Shown one piece after another: positions 23,725 to 34,099 of a stretch of DNA of 64,000 bases. Both the position numbers and the translations under genes were made by a program. Numbering within the stretch: the first letter of the stretch is position 1; the number at the start of each line of letters is the position of its first letter. Where the stretch lies: contig OY482859.1 of the NCBI GenBank assembly GCA_960531495.1, positions 30,325,481 through 30,389,480 on the forward strand, in the 5' to 3' direction. The notes below the pieces were generated by a model. The model was not told the origin of the DNA. It worked only from the letters and a program-made list of their open reading frames with translations, and made no database searches. Source of the stretch: Zeus faber. Lineage: Eukaryota > Chordata > Actinopteri > Zeiformes > Zeidae.

Positions 23725-24247
23725 GACTGTTAGGCCCACGGCCTCCCAGCGCCACTAGAGGCCGCCCTTGCCCCATCTGCAGCTCCCTACTCGAGCCCAA
23801 TTGCACACACCTGGGATCAATTACCTGCATCACGCTCACAGTATTTAGTCTCAGCTTCTCAGTCATTCCTTGCCAGACCGTCAACTAGCTTACCTGAGTT
23901 GTACAGCCCCACGCCCCACGCCCCACGCCCGTCTTCCCCTTACCTGCTTGTCTCCTCTCGTCCACCCAGTCTCTCTCCAAATCCAGCCAGCCCGGTTTAC
24001 CTGCCTGTCTCCGCTCTTCGACCAAGGCTGCCCATCCTTCTCCATCCAGCCTAGTTCCCCGTCTCTCCACCCGGATCCTGGACCCCTTCTCCTGGTCCTC
24101 ATCGTCCCTGCCCTGCCCAGCCCTGCTCCATCCCTACCTGACCGGGTCCCCCTGGCCAGGTCCACCGTCCAGGCTAATAAACATCCTTTGCCTGCCTTCC
24201 ATCTCCCTGTGTCGTGCGTTTGGGTCTCTCCTAGCTCTGGTCGTGAC
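23725..24247 (+). repeat. LTR-like dispersed repeat (probable solo LTR)
   Basis: Begins TGTTAGGCCC and ends GGTCGTGACA. A pyrimidine-rich middle is followed by AATAAACATCCTTTGCCTGC and a TGTGTCGTGCGTTTGGGTC stretch before the end. The same end (AATAAA, then GTGTCGTGCATTTGAGTC) recurs at 25905-25990. This TG...CA shape with AATAAA near the 3' side is typical of solo LTRs in fish. No target duplication is evident. Confidence 0.5.
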
Positions 24248-24324
24248 AATGTCATGCATCGGCAAAACATAGTTAATGAAGTCCAGGAAAACTGGAACAG
24301 CAATTTGGCACATGGCCTCTTGTC

Positions 24325-25040
24325 ATAGTTATGGCAGTAAACAAACAGGAAAACAAACTGAGAATATTAAAGATATTTATTCTGCAGAATAAAGCGAACG
24401 ACTCAGAGCTGCTTCAAAACAGTGCTTTTGATCAGTCTAGTTTTACAGAAGAAAAACCGAGCCTATATATAGAGAAAGGATGTGTCGCATTCTGAGACTA
24501 GCCATATCATTGGCTGTTGCCTTCAACAGCTGAGAACATGTTTTAACAAAGAAAAACATTGAACACTATCAGTGCCGAGAAAGCATACGTTGAGTGTTTA
24601 CACAAATGGTCCTTTTATGAGCTAGAAAAACAGATACGATTAAAACAGTTGTGAACCATTGGTCAGTTTGTCATTTACAGGACTATGTCCCCTCAATCAT
24701 ATCTCCGGTGTTTCTTTCATACAGTGGTTTAACAGTCAAACTCAGGTCACCGGTACAGTCTTACTATGCCATTAAACAAACCATAAAGCTCTGTCGAGAC
24801 CCCTGGGAGTTATCCTTATCTCCACACCAGGTTGAGTGAAGATGGAATGTGATCTGGTAAACCTTTACACTACAGTAGGCGTTGTTGGAAAAGAACCGTC
24901 TCCTCATATAAACTCTGAGAGACTCATTACAGGCCCATGGCAATGTGTTTTAAAAGCTACATAACATACAAAAGGCTATTGTCCTTTATAACACATGTAA
25001 AACATAATTTAAAGAATTGATCAATTGCATTTCTCTCACA
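24325..25040 (-). repeat. LTR of ERV B
   Basis: On the - strand it begins TGTGAGAGAAATGC (25040) and ends near 24325. It aligns with the ERV A LTR, including TGAAGCAGCTCTGA and CAGAATAAATATCTTTAATA. It has a TATA-like TCTATATATAGGC near 24460. Confidence 0.75.
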
Positions 25041-25739
25041 CTCCTTCATTTTGTTCCTACTGGAACAATACCACAAGGAAATGCAATAATGCTAAAATGT
25101 CATATAACTGAGGCAAAGGGATCAGAAAATGACATATAAATTGAATACAATACAAGATATCTTAAGAATTCTATTTCATTGAAATTAACTAGGAAAACAT
25201 AAATCGAATACAAAATATAACTATATAAACTCATAACCAAATATAAAAGATTAAAAACATCCCAGACAGAATTCATGAACACTCCACCTCAAATTGGCCA
25301 AAACTCTCTTCCCACATTTGACTAGAGCAGAGAAAAAGACCATTAAGGGTTATCTACACAATACTATGACAACACACTAGGAAAAACTCAAGTCGTACTG
25401 AGGGAAAAAATACTGTGTGAAGCCATTCTACAATTCTAACTAGAAAACAAAAAATCATAAATCAGATTAAGAAATAAACGAACATGGAGAGATTTCACAA
25501 ATACATAATGCTATGCAGATTAAGCAATCACTTAATAATGACAACAACAAAATTCATTGTTTGAACATAATGACTAACACATCCTATAAGTAAGTATAAA
25601 CATAATTAGACAAACATCTTCCCATTTCAACATCTCAATGTTTCAACGTCTCTGTTATCATCATAAGGTGGTTTTCAATCATCTAGTGGAGTCAACATTT
25701 AACCATGAGTGGACTATGTTAGTGAATGTTCATTTCTCA

Positions 25740-25990
25740 CTTGGGCTCCTCCTCCGGATCTGGTGTAAGTGAGAGTGGGTTGAGGAGCTCCTTCGCAGTC
25801 CTCCCCGCTCCTGTCCGGTCTTGCTCCACCTTGTCCGATAGACCCACTGGCCCAGACCAGCTCCAACCCGACCGGACCTCTCCAGTCGTCACCACTGTGT
25901 CTCCGAATAAAACTCCTTTGTTTACCCCTGTCTGCCTACCGTCTCTGTGTCGTGCATTTGAGTCCCTCCTAGCCTTGATCGTAACAGGAC
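25740..25990 (+). repeat. LTR-like dispersed repeat fragment
   Basis: GC-rich start followed by AATAAAACTCCTTTGTTTAC and TGTGTCGTGCATTTGAGTC. The end matches that of the repeat at 23725-24247 but the start differs, so it is a related or partial copy. It lies in the env region of ERV B. Confidence 0.5.
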
Positions 25991-26457
25991 GAGGGCGATG
26001 GTAATGAGAAAGATGATCACAGAGATGTGACCAATCTTTTCCTGTTGACCGGGTGTCATCCGTTTCAAGTACAAGTCTTTGACACTCTAGTGGCAAATCC
26101 CCATCAGAGACAGAGGTTACTAGCACATACTCCGTTGGGATCGTAATCTCAGTTCACGTCCAGTGATTCTTCGTCATTGTTGTTTTTCCGGTCCTCTAGA
26201 AGGTTGCAGACTTTCTTGCAATGAGATGTGTGTACCCACGTTGGTCGTTCTGCCACCTTAACTTCTGCTTCGCTGGTGAGGAGGATCTGGAATTGTCCCA
26301 GGAATCTGGCAGAGTTCCAGCTTTTCCTCCGGAAGTTGCGAAACACCACCCAGTCACCTGGTCGTGTAGTAGTCCTTCAAATGGGAGGGGTAGGGCTGCT
26401 TTGACCTAGGCACATAGACTTAAACACTTGGGTGAAAGACACACATTGCGTGTCTTG

Positions 26458-26494
26458 GTGGATCCATACCAAACACTGTTTGGTATAGATCCAC
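26458..26494. repeat. Near-perfect palindrome, 18-bp arms
   Basis: GTGGATCCATACCAAACA pairs with TGTTTGGTATAGATCCAC with one mismatch around a single C. The matching place in ERV A (near 9808) has only one arm. Confidence 0.85.
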
Positions 26495-28350
26495 GATTGT
26501 AAAAGTCATGTACGTGGAATAATTCTGTGATTCCCAAACAGTTATGTTGAATAGCCAACTACAGTCTCAGGACAAAATAAATGCATGCACCCTAGTGTAA
26601 CAACAGAATAATATTATTACAATGTCTAATTTGTAGGGGATAATGTCCATAGAATATCGATTAGGCTACAAAATAATGGAGAGTGTGTTATTCATGCAGG
26701 ATTTTCAAATTTTCCTAGAATGCATTTCTCGAATGTTGCCTAAACATAATCCCATCTACACAATCCATTAATTAAGTAAAATCTAAAAGTGATAAATACT
26801 AAACTGGACAATCTGATCACTACTGGTTTACGTGATGTAACTCATATGTGGCTTTTGTCGAAGGAAGACAGACCTAATCGCATTGGTCTCCCGGTCAGCA
26901 CTTCATGCTAGGACAGTCGAGTCACACCATGTGATCATACTCACATTCCCATCATCACTAATGGCAAGAATGAAACTCAATCAAGCTTACCATTGCCATT
27001 AAGAAAAACATGTAAATTATCACCAAACCATGACAACGCGTCAGCTTGATAAGTCCGTCATGAGGTTCCTGCATTGTTCTAAGCACAATCATATGTTTAC
27101 TTAATTCTCTAACTATCCCTCCTTTTTGAGAAATGGTACTTACCATATGTCAAACAAGCAAAACCATTAAAAACTAGCGGGGGAGATACGGCTCAGTTCT
27201 GTACAAACAGTACCAAGTGGCTCTGTCACTACAATAATTCAGAGCAGGATGCCTTTGAGTAGAGGAAAAACAAGGTTAGTGAGGAATCCTGTGTCCTCAT
27301 CTGTGGAGGAGACAACCATTATTAGACAAGAGCAATATTAGGTATGGCGGCTTTGTTGGCTGCATTGGCCCCCACATTTCCTATAGAGATGGGGTCAAGT
27401 ACTCTAATGGAAACAACACAAATAGGAAGGTCAGATTGGGGGGGTTATGACATCAAAGCATTAAACGGATGTTCTGTATGTCACATTAATCAGCTACACC
27501 GCACCGTATCACACTTGCCCGTACATATTTATGCAATCAAAATAAAACAAAAGACAGTTTACAACAGATAGAAACATCAACACAACCGGTTGTACAAAGA
27601 TAGACAAACACTGTTTTATACAAAAAAAAAACAGATGATGGACAAACAAACCACAACAACAAACCCTGTTGATAATGGAGAGGCGTTGCCGCAGAGAAAG
27701 TGAGCCGATTTGCTCCATACCAAGATAAAGGCTACAGCATGTAATCAACCCAATAACCCCGGCACCAAGTTTCTGAGCATAGTATGCAACAAGATGAAAT
27801 TCATCTCCATAAGTTTGCAACAAAACAGCTAACATAAAACCCATTTCCCTCATCCACAGTTAAAGTAATTTAGCAAACCCAACACGGAGCAGGTGCTAAA
27901 CTTATTTGAAAGCAATCTCACACTAATTCCAATTTGGCCTGATATAATAATCATATTTGCATATCAGTTAAATACAAATAGCAATAATAACAATAATTTA
28001 CAAGGACCTTTGAATGCTGGACACTTTATGGCCTTACTCAATTGCAGAGCAACTCTCTTGGATCAGTTCTGTTGTCAATTCTTCAGGTCTTCCCAATCAG
28101 AAGCAGTAGGATCTATACTTCCAAAAGTCAAACTGCAGCCCAGTGGAATCCTGTTCTGGAAATTAAACAATGAATAGAAGGTTTGGTTAATATCCATCAA
28201 TACACAATTACAACATTAATCATTGCACAAGATATTTCCATATTAAAACTTTAAATTTGTCATGCCCAAATAAAAAGCCATTGAAACAGCCAACGTATTT
28301 CACATTTATTTTAGTGTTTCAATTTTCAGTAAGCGAACATACCCATTCCA

Positions 28351-28789
28351 TTCCCTCTCTAATGCACAAAACAAAACAATTATCCCTCTTTGTTAACCAA
28401 CTTGCTAACTTTTATACTGTATATCAATAGCTACCTTATTCAATGTCAAGTCGAGATCACTTCTAGAGTGAAAAAAAAATTCTGTTTGATTATACTTAAA
28501 CAATTACCATCCATACACGTTCCAGTGTGATCTATTGGCCGGCAATTGTTTCCCCCTCTATGTAAGAGATAGCCTATCCTTCTACTTCGCCAGGAGGTGC
28601 CTTTGCTGAAAAGGAGCGCACCCACTGTCACGTCAAGTTCACAAAGCGAAGGCAGACACGCACTGGTCTGACTGTGAGGTTTTATTTCAATAAGTTACAA
28701 TTTTTGAATCTTCTTTTTAAAACATTATATATATATATATATATATATAAATATTAACGAAAATGTATCTTTGCATTACTGACCATCTT
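28351..28789. other. Unassigned DNA with AT run
   Basis: No gene seen. An AT run lies at about 28726-28750. A GTGCCTTTGCTGAAAAGGA stretch near 28597 recurs at about 61900 with further weak similarity, hinting at a small dispersed repeat. Confidence 0.45.
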
Positions 28790-29037
28790 GGACACCTCCC
28801 CTCCAACCAGATGAACTTATGCAAATTATAACAACCCACCATTGAACTTCAACCCTGGCAGTCACACACACAGAGCTTGTGGCAGACTACTATGAAAACA
28901 TTTTTTACACCTTTTAACTTTACAATTTTTATTTAAAATGTTTTCTTGAATATAAAGATACCGAAACTGTACCATTACTGTGGCCCCAAAACCATGATAT
29001 ATACTGAACCGTGAGCCCACTGTACCGTTGCATCCCT
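28790..29037. mobile_element. hAT-like MITE, right-end fragment
   Basis: Aligns with 44720-44897: both share CATGGCAGACTACTAT-like text and end in GGGCCCACTGTACCGTTGCATCC or a close variant. The left half is absent. Confidence 0.6.
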
Positions 29038-30314
29038 AATTGAAACTCCTAAACTCAAGGTAGATTCACTGAGCCAATAGACAGCTCGGAGTATATTAAA
29101 GCATTTCAAAACATTTTCTGAGACGTTTACAGTATTGCAGTAAATATTAGTGTCTAAAGGGCCAATGCAACATATTTAGTGGCTTCACCAAGGTAAAACT
29201 TTTTATGTAGCCCTAGTTGTGCATCAGGTGTATGCTGAATTTTTATTAGCTGCGAGGAAGGACCCCAAACCTCCTCCCTTTGATCTTGACTGACAGATTC
29301 TCTTGAGTCCTTGACGGAAGTAAATTCTCTGAGGGAGTCTGAGAGTATAATGAGGAGAAAGTTTAATTTCTATGTCTGTGCAAGTTTATGTGTTTGCATA
29401 TGTCATTGGCTCCATTCCAAATTGTTAATTTATTCATTGCTGGCCACAAAGTTATGTCTCTATAGTTTACAGTGTGAATGAATTAGTAAGACAACCAACA
29501 TTTTTGAAATTCACATTATTCACATTGTTCACATGCAGGTTAACTGGTAACCCAAAGGGCATCCCAGCCTGACTTTAGGTCAATAAATCAGTTGAGAGAA
29601 ATATCCTCGGTACATCTATAGAATAGTATATATATATATTCTAATATATTGTATTTGAGATGAGATGAATCTGCCTGGAAAACTCAGCAGAGCTGGAATG
29701 GGAGGTTTTTATCATTATTTGAAGAAAATATCATATGCATATACTGTATGTCTAATGTGTCCACTGCAGGAGAATATTTTGTCATTGTTTACTTGTCATA
29801 TGGACATATGTACAGTAAGTGGTGATTAGAGGTGGAAAGAGTACTGCAGAGATAATGTACTTAGATATACCTTTACTAGTTTGTAAACCAATTAGTAAAA
29901 TACTAATCAAGTTATTACTTATTCAGAATTTTTCCCACACTACGTATTAGGGAGACCACACTCTTTTTGAGTTGATTTAGGATATGGAAGACAAAATAAT
30001 ATCTGGAAAACCTAAAAATAAATCAAACAAGAATCTCATATTTATGACTACTTCAGTCATAATTATGAGATAAGTTAAACCTTTTATTTAGTGTCACATA
30101 ATTATGACTTACTCAGTCAAAATTATAAGTTCATTTACTTCCAATTCACCAAACAGGTGAAGAATATTATTGTTTGTAAAGCCAAACGATGATATTTGAA
30201 ATAGTGTTCAGTGTGATCCATTTTCCCAATTCATTGAATGACCAGCTTCTAAAGGCAGCAGTTCACTAGTAGCCTAGTTTTTTATTTTTTATACAAATAA
30301 ATATTTTATATTTG

Positions 30315-30356
30315 ACAGACAGACAGGCAGGCAGGGAGGCAGGCAGGCAGGCAGGC

Positions 30357-30391
<35 letters not shown>

Positions 30392-30404
30392 TAGACAGAC
30401 AGAC

Positions 30405-30450
<46 letters not shown>
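30315..30450. repeat. Compound tetranucleotide microsatellite
   Basis: GACA/GGCA units pass into GATA units: (CAGA)n, (CAGG)n, (CAGA)n and (TAGA)n in a row. Confidence 0.95.
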
Positions 30451-30451
<1 letters not shown>

Positions 30452-31374
30452 ATGATGTCAATGGGTTCTAGACAGACATTACATTACACATTACAATACA
30501 GTAAATACCATAGCTACGGTATATATTGCTAAATTATATAATGTAATGTAATGTAATGTATATATAAAAAACAGACAGACTGACAGGCTACAGTAGTCAA
30601 TCATAACAGTCTACATAAACATAACAAGTCTAACATAGGTTTATTTATGAATAGGCGATTGCATAGTCAACTACAAATACATTGCATTGATTGGCTCTGG
30701 AGTGATTACAATTAAAATATTCCCACGATATCGACTTTAAGTTTGTTTAGATGCTATACAGCCTTTGTTTTTTCCGAAATTGGAAATGGCAGAGAAAATA
30801 ATTCAAGTGAACGTATAAGTATGTTAATTAATACTCGAGTACTCAGTTGTAACTAGTTACTTTACACTTTAAAAAAAAAGTGCTGGTCACTTGTTGACAG
30901 CCCCTAACCAGCGACGTTATGCTCAAGAACGTTTTAGCGTGAATCCATTTCACAAGTGCTACGTAGTGCTTGCGTACAAACGCTCGCGGCACCACATGAC
31001 CTGATTCTTTTCAGGGACAGGAGTCTTTTGATTCAGTTCACTCAAAATATTTGTTCACTGATTTGTTCACTGATTCACAAATGATTTCCAGTGAGTCTCA
31101 CGTTCGCGAACGACTTGTTTTTGCAGTGGATGGTAATGCTGGCATATGATTAACGATGTTAAAACAAGTTTGACACCCCACTTCGTTGTTGGGTATAGGC
31201 TACATATTATTTAAGAAATACAATTGGCCATTGTGAAATTTTATTTGTTTGTGCCTGTCTACAGTGACCAGATATCCCGGTTTGTCTGGGATGGCCCCAG
31301 TTTTGAGCTGTATAGCCTGAGTTCCGACAGATATCTGTAAAACACTAAAATGTCCCGGTTTTCACCACAATTAA

Positions 31375-31399
31375 AATAATAATAATGATAATAATAATA

Positions 31400-31432
<33 letters not shown>

Positions 31433-31455
31433 TATTATTATTATTATTATTATAT
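31375..31455. repeat. AAT/ATT trinucleotide microsatellite
   Basis: AAT repeats that switch to ATT repeats, so the tract can fold on itself. Confidence 0.95.
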
Positions 31456-31514
31456 ACTTGAAAATGCTGCATTCTACACACACTGTTAGATTATCAGTTG
31501 CGCACGGTGGAAAT

Positions 31515-32066
31515 TGTGAGAAAAAAAAAAATACATATACTATAACTATAACATACTACATATAACTATACTACTATAACTATAACTATAACATTACAGA
31601 TTGAACTAATCCTCGATAGCAAAACTATGTGTGTATACTACAGTATACATTACATTAATGTATTTATGTACATTACTATCATTCTTATTGTGGATAATTA
31701 TGAAATACAGTTTCATTGATCAGTCAGACAGACACTGGGTGTAACTACGCAACCAGTTAGAAACCGGCACTGAAACAGTTAATCTGGCGCGCGCACACAC
31801 AGCGGGGAGTCTGAAACTAGATACTCGGGGGATGGGAAATAGCAAAGGGGTGAGTGTCGTTTGTAACAAAGGGACGAGGGAAAAAAAGTTTTGGCGGACT
31901 CCTGGGTGAAATGTCTGCTAGTATGAGACACGCAGCTTAGGACTCACTACGTTGACGTATACATTTTGTTTTTTTGGTAGATTCTCAAATCGTCCAATAA
32001 ATTCTCCGTAGCTCAAAGTTGCAGTTTCATCGCATCATTCCGGATTTGGAAATTTTGAACACGACA
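31515..32066 (+). repeat. 5' LTR of the provirus
   Basis: Starts TGTGAGAAAA with a set of CTATAACTATAA repeats. It carries AATAAA near 31999 and ends GAACACGACA. It is homologous to 37103-37669. Confidence 0.93.
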
Positions 32067-32069
32067 AAT

Positions 32070-32087
32070 TGGTGACCCCGACGTGAT
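32070..32087 (+). promoter_or_regulatory. Primer-binding site, tRNA-Trp
   Basis: TGGTGACCCCGACGTGAT is an exact complement of the vertebrate tRNA-Trp 3' end, the primer known for avian sarcoma/leukosis viruses. It starts 3 nt after the LTR end. Confidence 0.88.
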
Positions 32088-32359
32088 CCCATTACAAGAC
32101 TGCAGAAGAGTACCGAAAGCCTGAACGGTTGCGATACTTCCATGGGTATCCGCTAAAAGGTGAGCAGAGACATTTCAGGAAGTCTGCATAGATTAGATAG
32201 GAATATTTTAGGTTGGAAGTGTTGTACTGTTTAAGGCTGGATGAACAACTTTGTGGTTTTGGGGGATGTATTGTTGAATGATGAATGAATAATAATTGTT
32301 AAATATTGTGGAGACGAGAAATTGGACTGTTTGATGAGAACGGTAATAAAGTAAGTTAG

Positions 32360-32590
32360 AGAACGGGTTAGGAACCCCCCCTTCGAAGCGGCTGTGTGTT
32401 AATTTGCATAGTAATTCCATGTACCATTTGGGCCCGTTTGTTGAGAATACATCCAGTACGCCTAAACTGAGCGACATTTTGGTGATGAACAGTGTTTAAC
32501 TCGCGAAGTAATTCCGAATCCCGTTTAGGCCCGGTTGTTGAAAGACCTCCTGTGTGCCTAAACTGAGAGATGTCTGGCAATGAAAAATGT
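32360..32590 (+). repeat. Two-copy leader repeat
   Basis: Two copies of a roughly 110-bp unit: AGTAATTCC, then a GGCCCG(T/G)TTGTTGA stretch, then GCCTAAACTGAG. It lies in the untranslated leader of the provirus. Confidence 0.75.
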
Positions 32591-32629
32591 TAAAATCAGG
32601 TTTCAGAATGGTAGTCGATAGTCGGTAAT

Positions 32630-32890
32630 TTCATTTAAGGGTGAAAGGCCCGGATTTCTTTTGTTTTAGTAAAGAAAACCAAGCATTTAAGGGTGAAAGG
32701 CCCGGCATTCTTTTAATAGTAAAGAAGCCAAGCATTTAAGGGTGAAAGGCCCGGCATTCATTTAATAGTAAAGAAGCCAAGCATTTAAGGGTTAAAGGCC
32801 CAGCATTCTTTTAATAGTAAAGAAGCCAAGCATTTAGGCTGTGGGAGGCCCAGTTCTTAGAGAAACCAAATATTAAAGGGTTAAAGGCAC
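32630..32890 (+). repeat. About 50-bp tandem repeat in the proviral leader, five copies
   Basis: Each unit reads GCATTTAAGGGTGAAAGGCC, then CGGCATTC and TTTAATAGTAAAGAAGCC. Three central copies are nearly identical and the outer ones diverge. A leader of about 1.1 kb with such repeats is unusual. Confidence 0.88.
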
Positions 32891-33227
32891 AATTCAAGTG
32901 ACTAAGTACAAAATAGTATGGCCGGCTCTGTGAGTGCGTAACGAGAGGTACCACGTGTGTGTGTGAAGAGAGGTACCGCATGTGTGTGTGTTTGAGAGAG
33001 TGTGTGTGTTTGAGAGAGTCTGTGCGTGTGTGATAGAGATTTTATGTGTGTATGTGTATGAAAACCTCCTCAAATTGCTCTCGATAAAAGGGGAGGATTA
33101 TAAAAAATGAAATAAAAATAAAATAAAAAGTTGACCTGTAATAACCTATACAACCACTAGTGGCACAGCTGCACCAGAAACGCATTGAGATCCGAACAAA
33201 TGAGGTTTCCCCCTCCCCCTTCTTCCC

Positions 33228-33990
33228 ATGTCTTTTGTTCTCCTGCCATTCAAAAACATAATGGAAAAAACCCCATCCCAAAGACCCGGCACCATTGAGA
33301 TTCGTAATAAAGCTGGAGCTGAGCTCAAAAACAGAACAGAGCCAAAGTTCCATGCTCGAGAAACTGGGAAATTCCATAAATATGAAAAAGAATGGATCAA
33401 AGCAGGGTGGTGGCCGAAAGACACTACCCCGACAGCAGAAAAATGCCCCAAGGTGATAGAGGAAGAAAAAAGACTGCTGGCTGAAGCGGAAATGGATGCA
33501 AAAAACAACCCTGAATTAATGGGGGCTGGAAAGCGTAAGTTACACAAGCAGCGTGCACGATGGGTGCTGGTTCAGCACATAATGACGCCATGGATTCAAA
33601 CGGAAATGGTTGTTGAACGTCGCAATAAAATCAGAAATGCCGCAATCATGGCAGTGGTAGAAGCCCAGAAGGAACCCTACCACCCACAAGAAGACAAGTT
33701 ATCGCCCTTCCCTGAACCCATCCCCCAAGGTCACACCCCACTCCAACCACACACCACCCCGTCCCTCTACCCCTACCTGCTGGCCGATGAAGAAACACAC
33801 CAGAACCCGCCCCCTCCCTACAACCCTAAGACCGAGCACACACCTGAAGCAACAGCGCCCCCTGTGCTGAGCAACCAGAAAATAGCCACCCCACCCCCGC
33901 CAGAAATACAAGCACCCGTATTAGTAATGGAAGGCCCAATCAAAATCCATTTCCGAGTACAGCAACTCCCAAAAGGACGAGGACGATGAT
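33228..33990 (+). pseudogene. gag remnant of the provirus
   Basis: The longest open stretch in the provirus: a basic matrix-like N-terminal half (FHKYEKEWIKAGWWPK, WVLVQHIMTPWIQTEM) and a proline-rich part with a PPPPYNP late-domain motif. A capsid domain follows only poorly. Treated as a fossil. Confidence 0.75.
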
Positions 33991-34099
33991 CAGACATCGC
34001 CCCCTACTGATCCGGACAAAAAAAGAGTTTCTCTCCTCTAATACAGAGGACGACAAATCCACCTGCCAGTCCTACAAACCACAAAAAGGCATCAAGAAA

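Larger units (their letters stand above)
17640..24330 (+). mobile_element. ERV C, broken class-I/epsilon-like endogenous retrovirus
   Basis: Fossil provirus on the + strand with several later insertions. Parts: LTR (17640-17935). Gag region 17940-18930: a proline-rich stretch, then capsid-like MTELSTLAAELPNPAIRRG and LLGKVFSLKWFQVKGDF. RT end 21540-21840 (FTYLGHEISASGRSLGLERI, MSFLGCVGYCRQ). RNase H 22200-22960 (HAVSAI-like region, RCSVLNPATLLPTG). Integrase start 23130-23360 (FDHLMMDFITLCQGKHYC). A possible env start lies near 23600-23720. Nested insertions: an hAT element, a LINE tail and an LTR-like repeat. It is broken at many places, roughly ten or more. No 3' LTR identified; old. Confidence 0.75.
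24325..28350 (-). mobile_element. ERV B, broken ERV of the ERV A family, opposite orientation
   Basis: Fossil on the - strand. Parts in virus order: shared block 1 (28340-27950), RNase H start (27880-27720: LLQTYGDEFHLVAYYAQKLG), shared block 2 (27640-26240), integrase C-terminal domain (26400-26150: VVFRNFRRKSWNSARFLGQF, then AERPTWVHTSHCKKV), a possible Env signal segment near 26080-26000, then the 3' LTR (25040-24325). Another LTR-like repeat sits at 25740-25990. It is broken at many points and the 5' half is not found. Together with ERV A it makes a widely spaced inverted pair. Confidence 0.75.
29038..31514. other. Intergenic DNA with microsatellites and MITE scraps
   Basis: No gene seen. 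Near 30900-31130 there is text rich in GTTCACTGATT and TTCGCGAACGA motifs, also found near 38050-38180 and 55220-55330; this looks like a dispersed non-autonomous element. Near 31262-31370 a pair of TCCCGGTTT phrases resembles the end of a common fish hAT repeat. Confidence 0.5.

Noticed and set aside
23870-24328. Open frames of 152 and 137 codons on both strands
   Set aside because: Pyrimidine-rich LTR-like repeat; no protein family, composition artefact.
30315-30450. Regular repeats considered as a CRISPR array
   Set aside because: Plain tetranucleotide microsatellite without spacers; eukaryotic DNA.
31259-31483. Isoleucine/tyrosine-run ORF on the - strand
   Set aside because: Translation of the AAT/ATT microsatellite.
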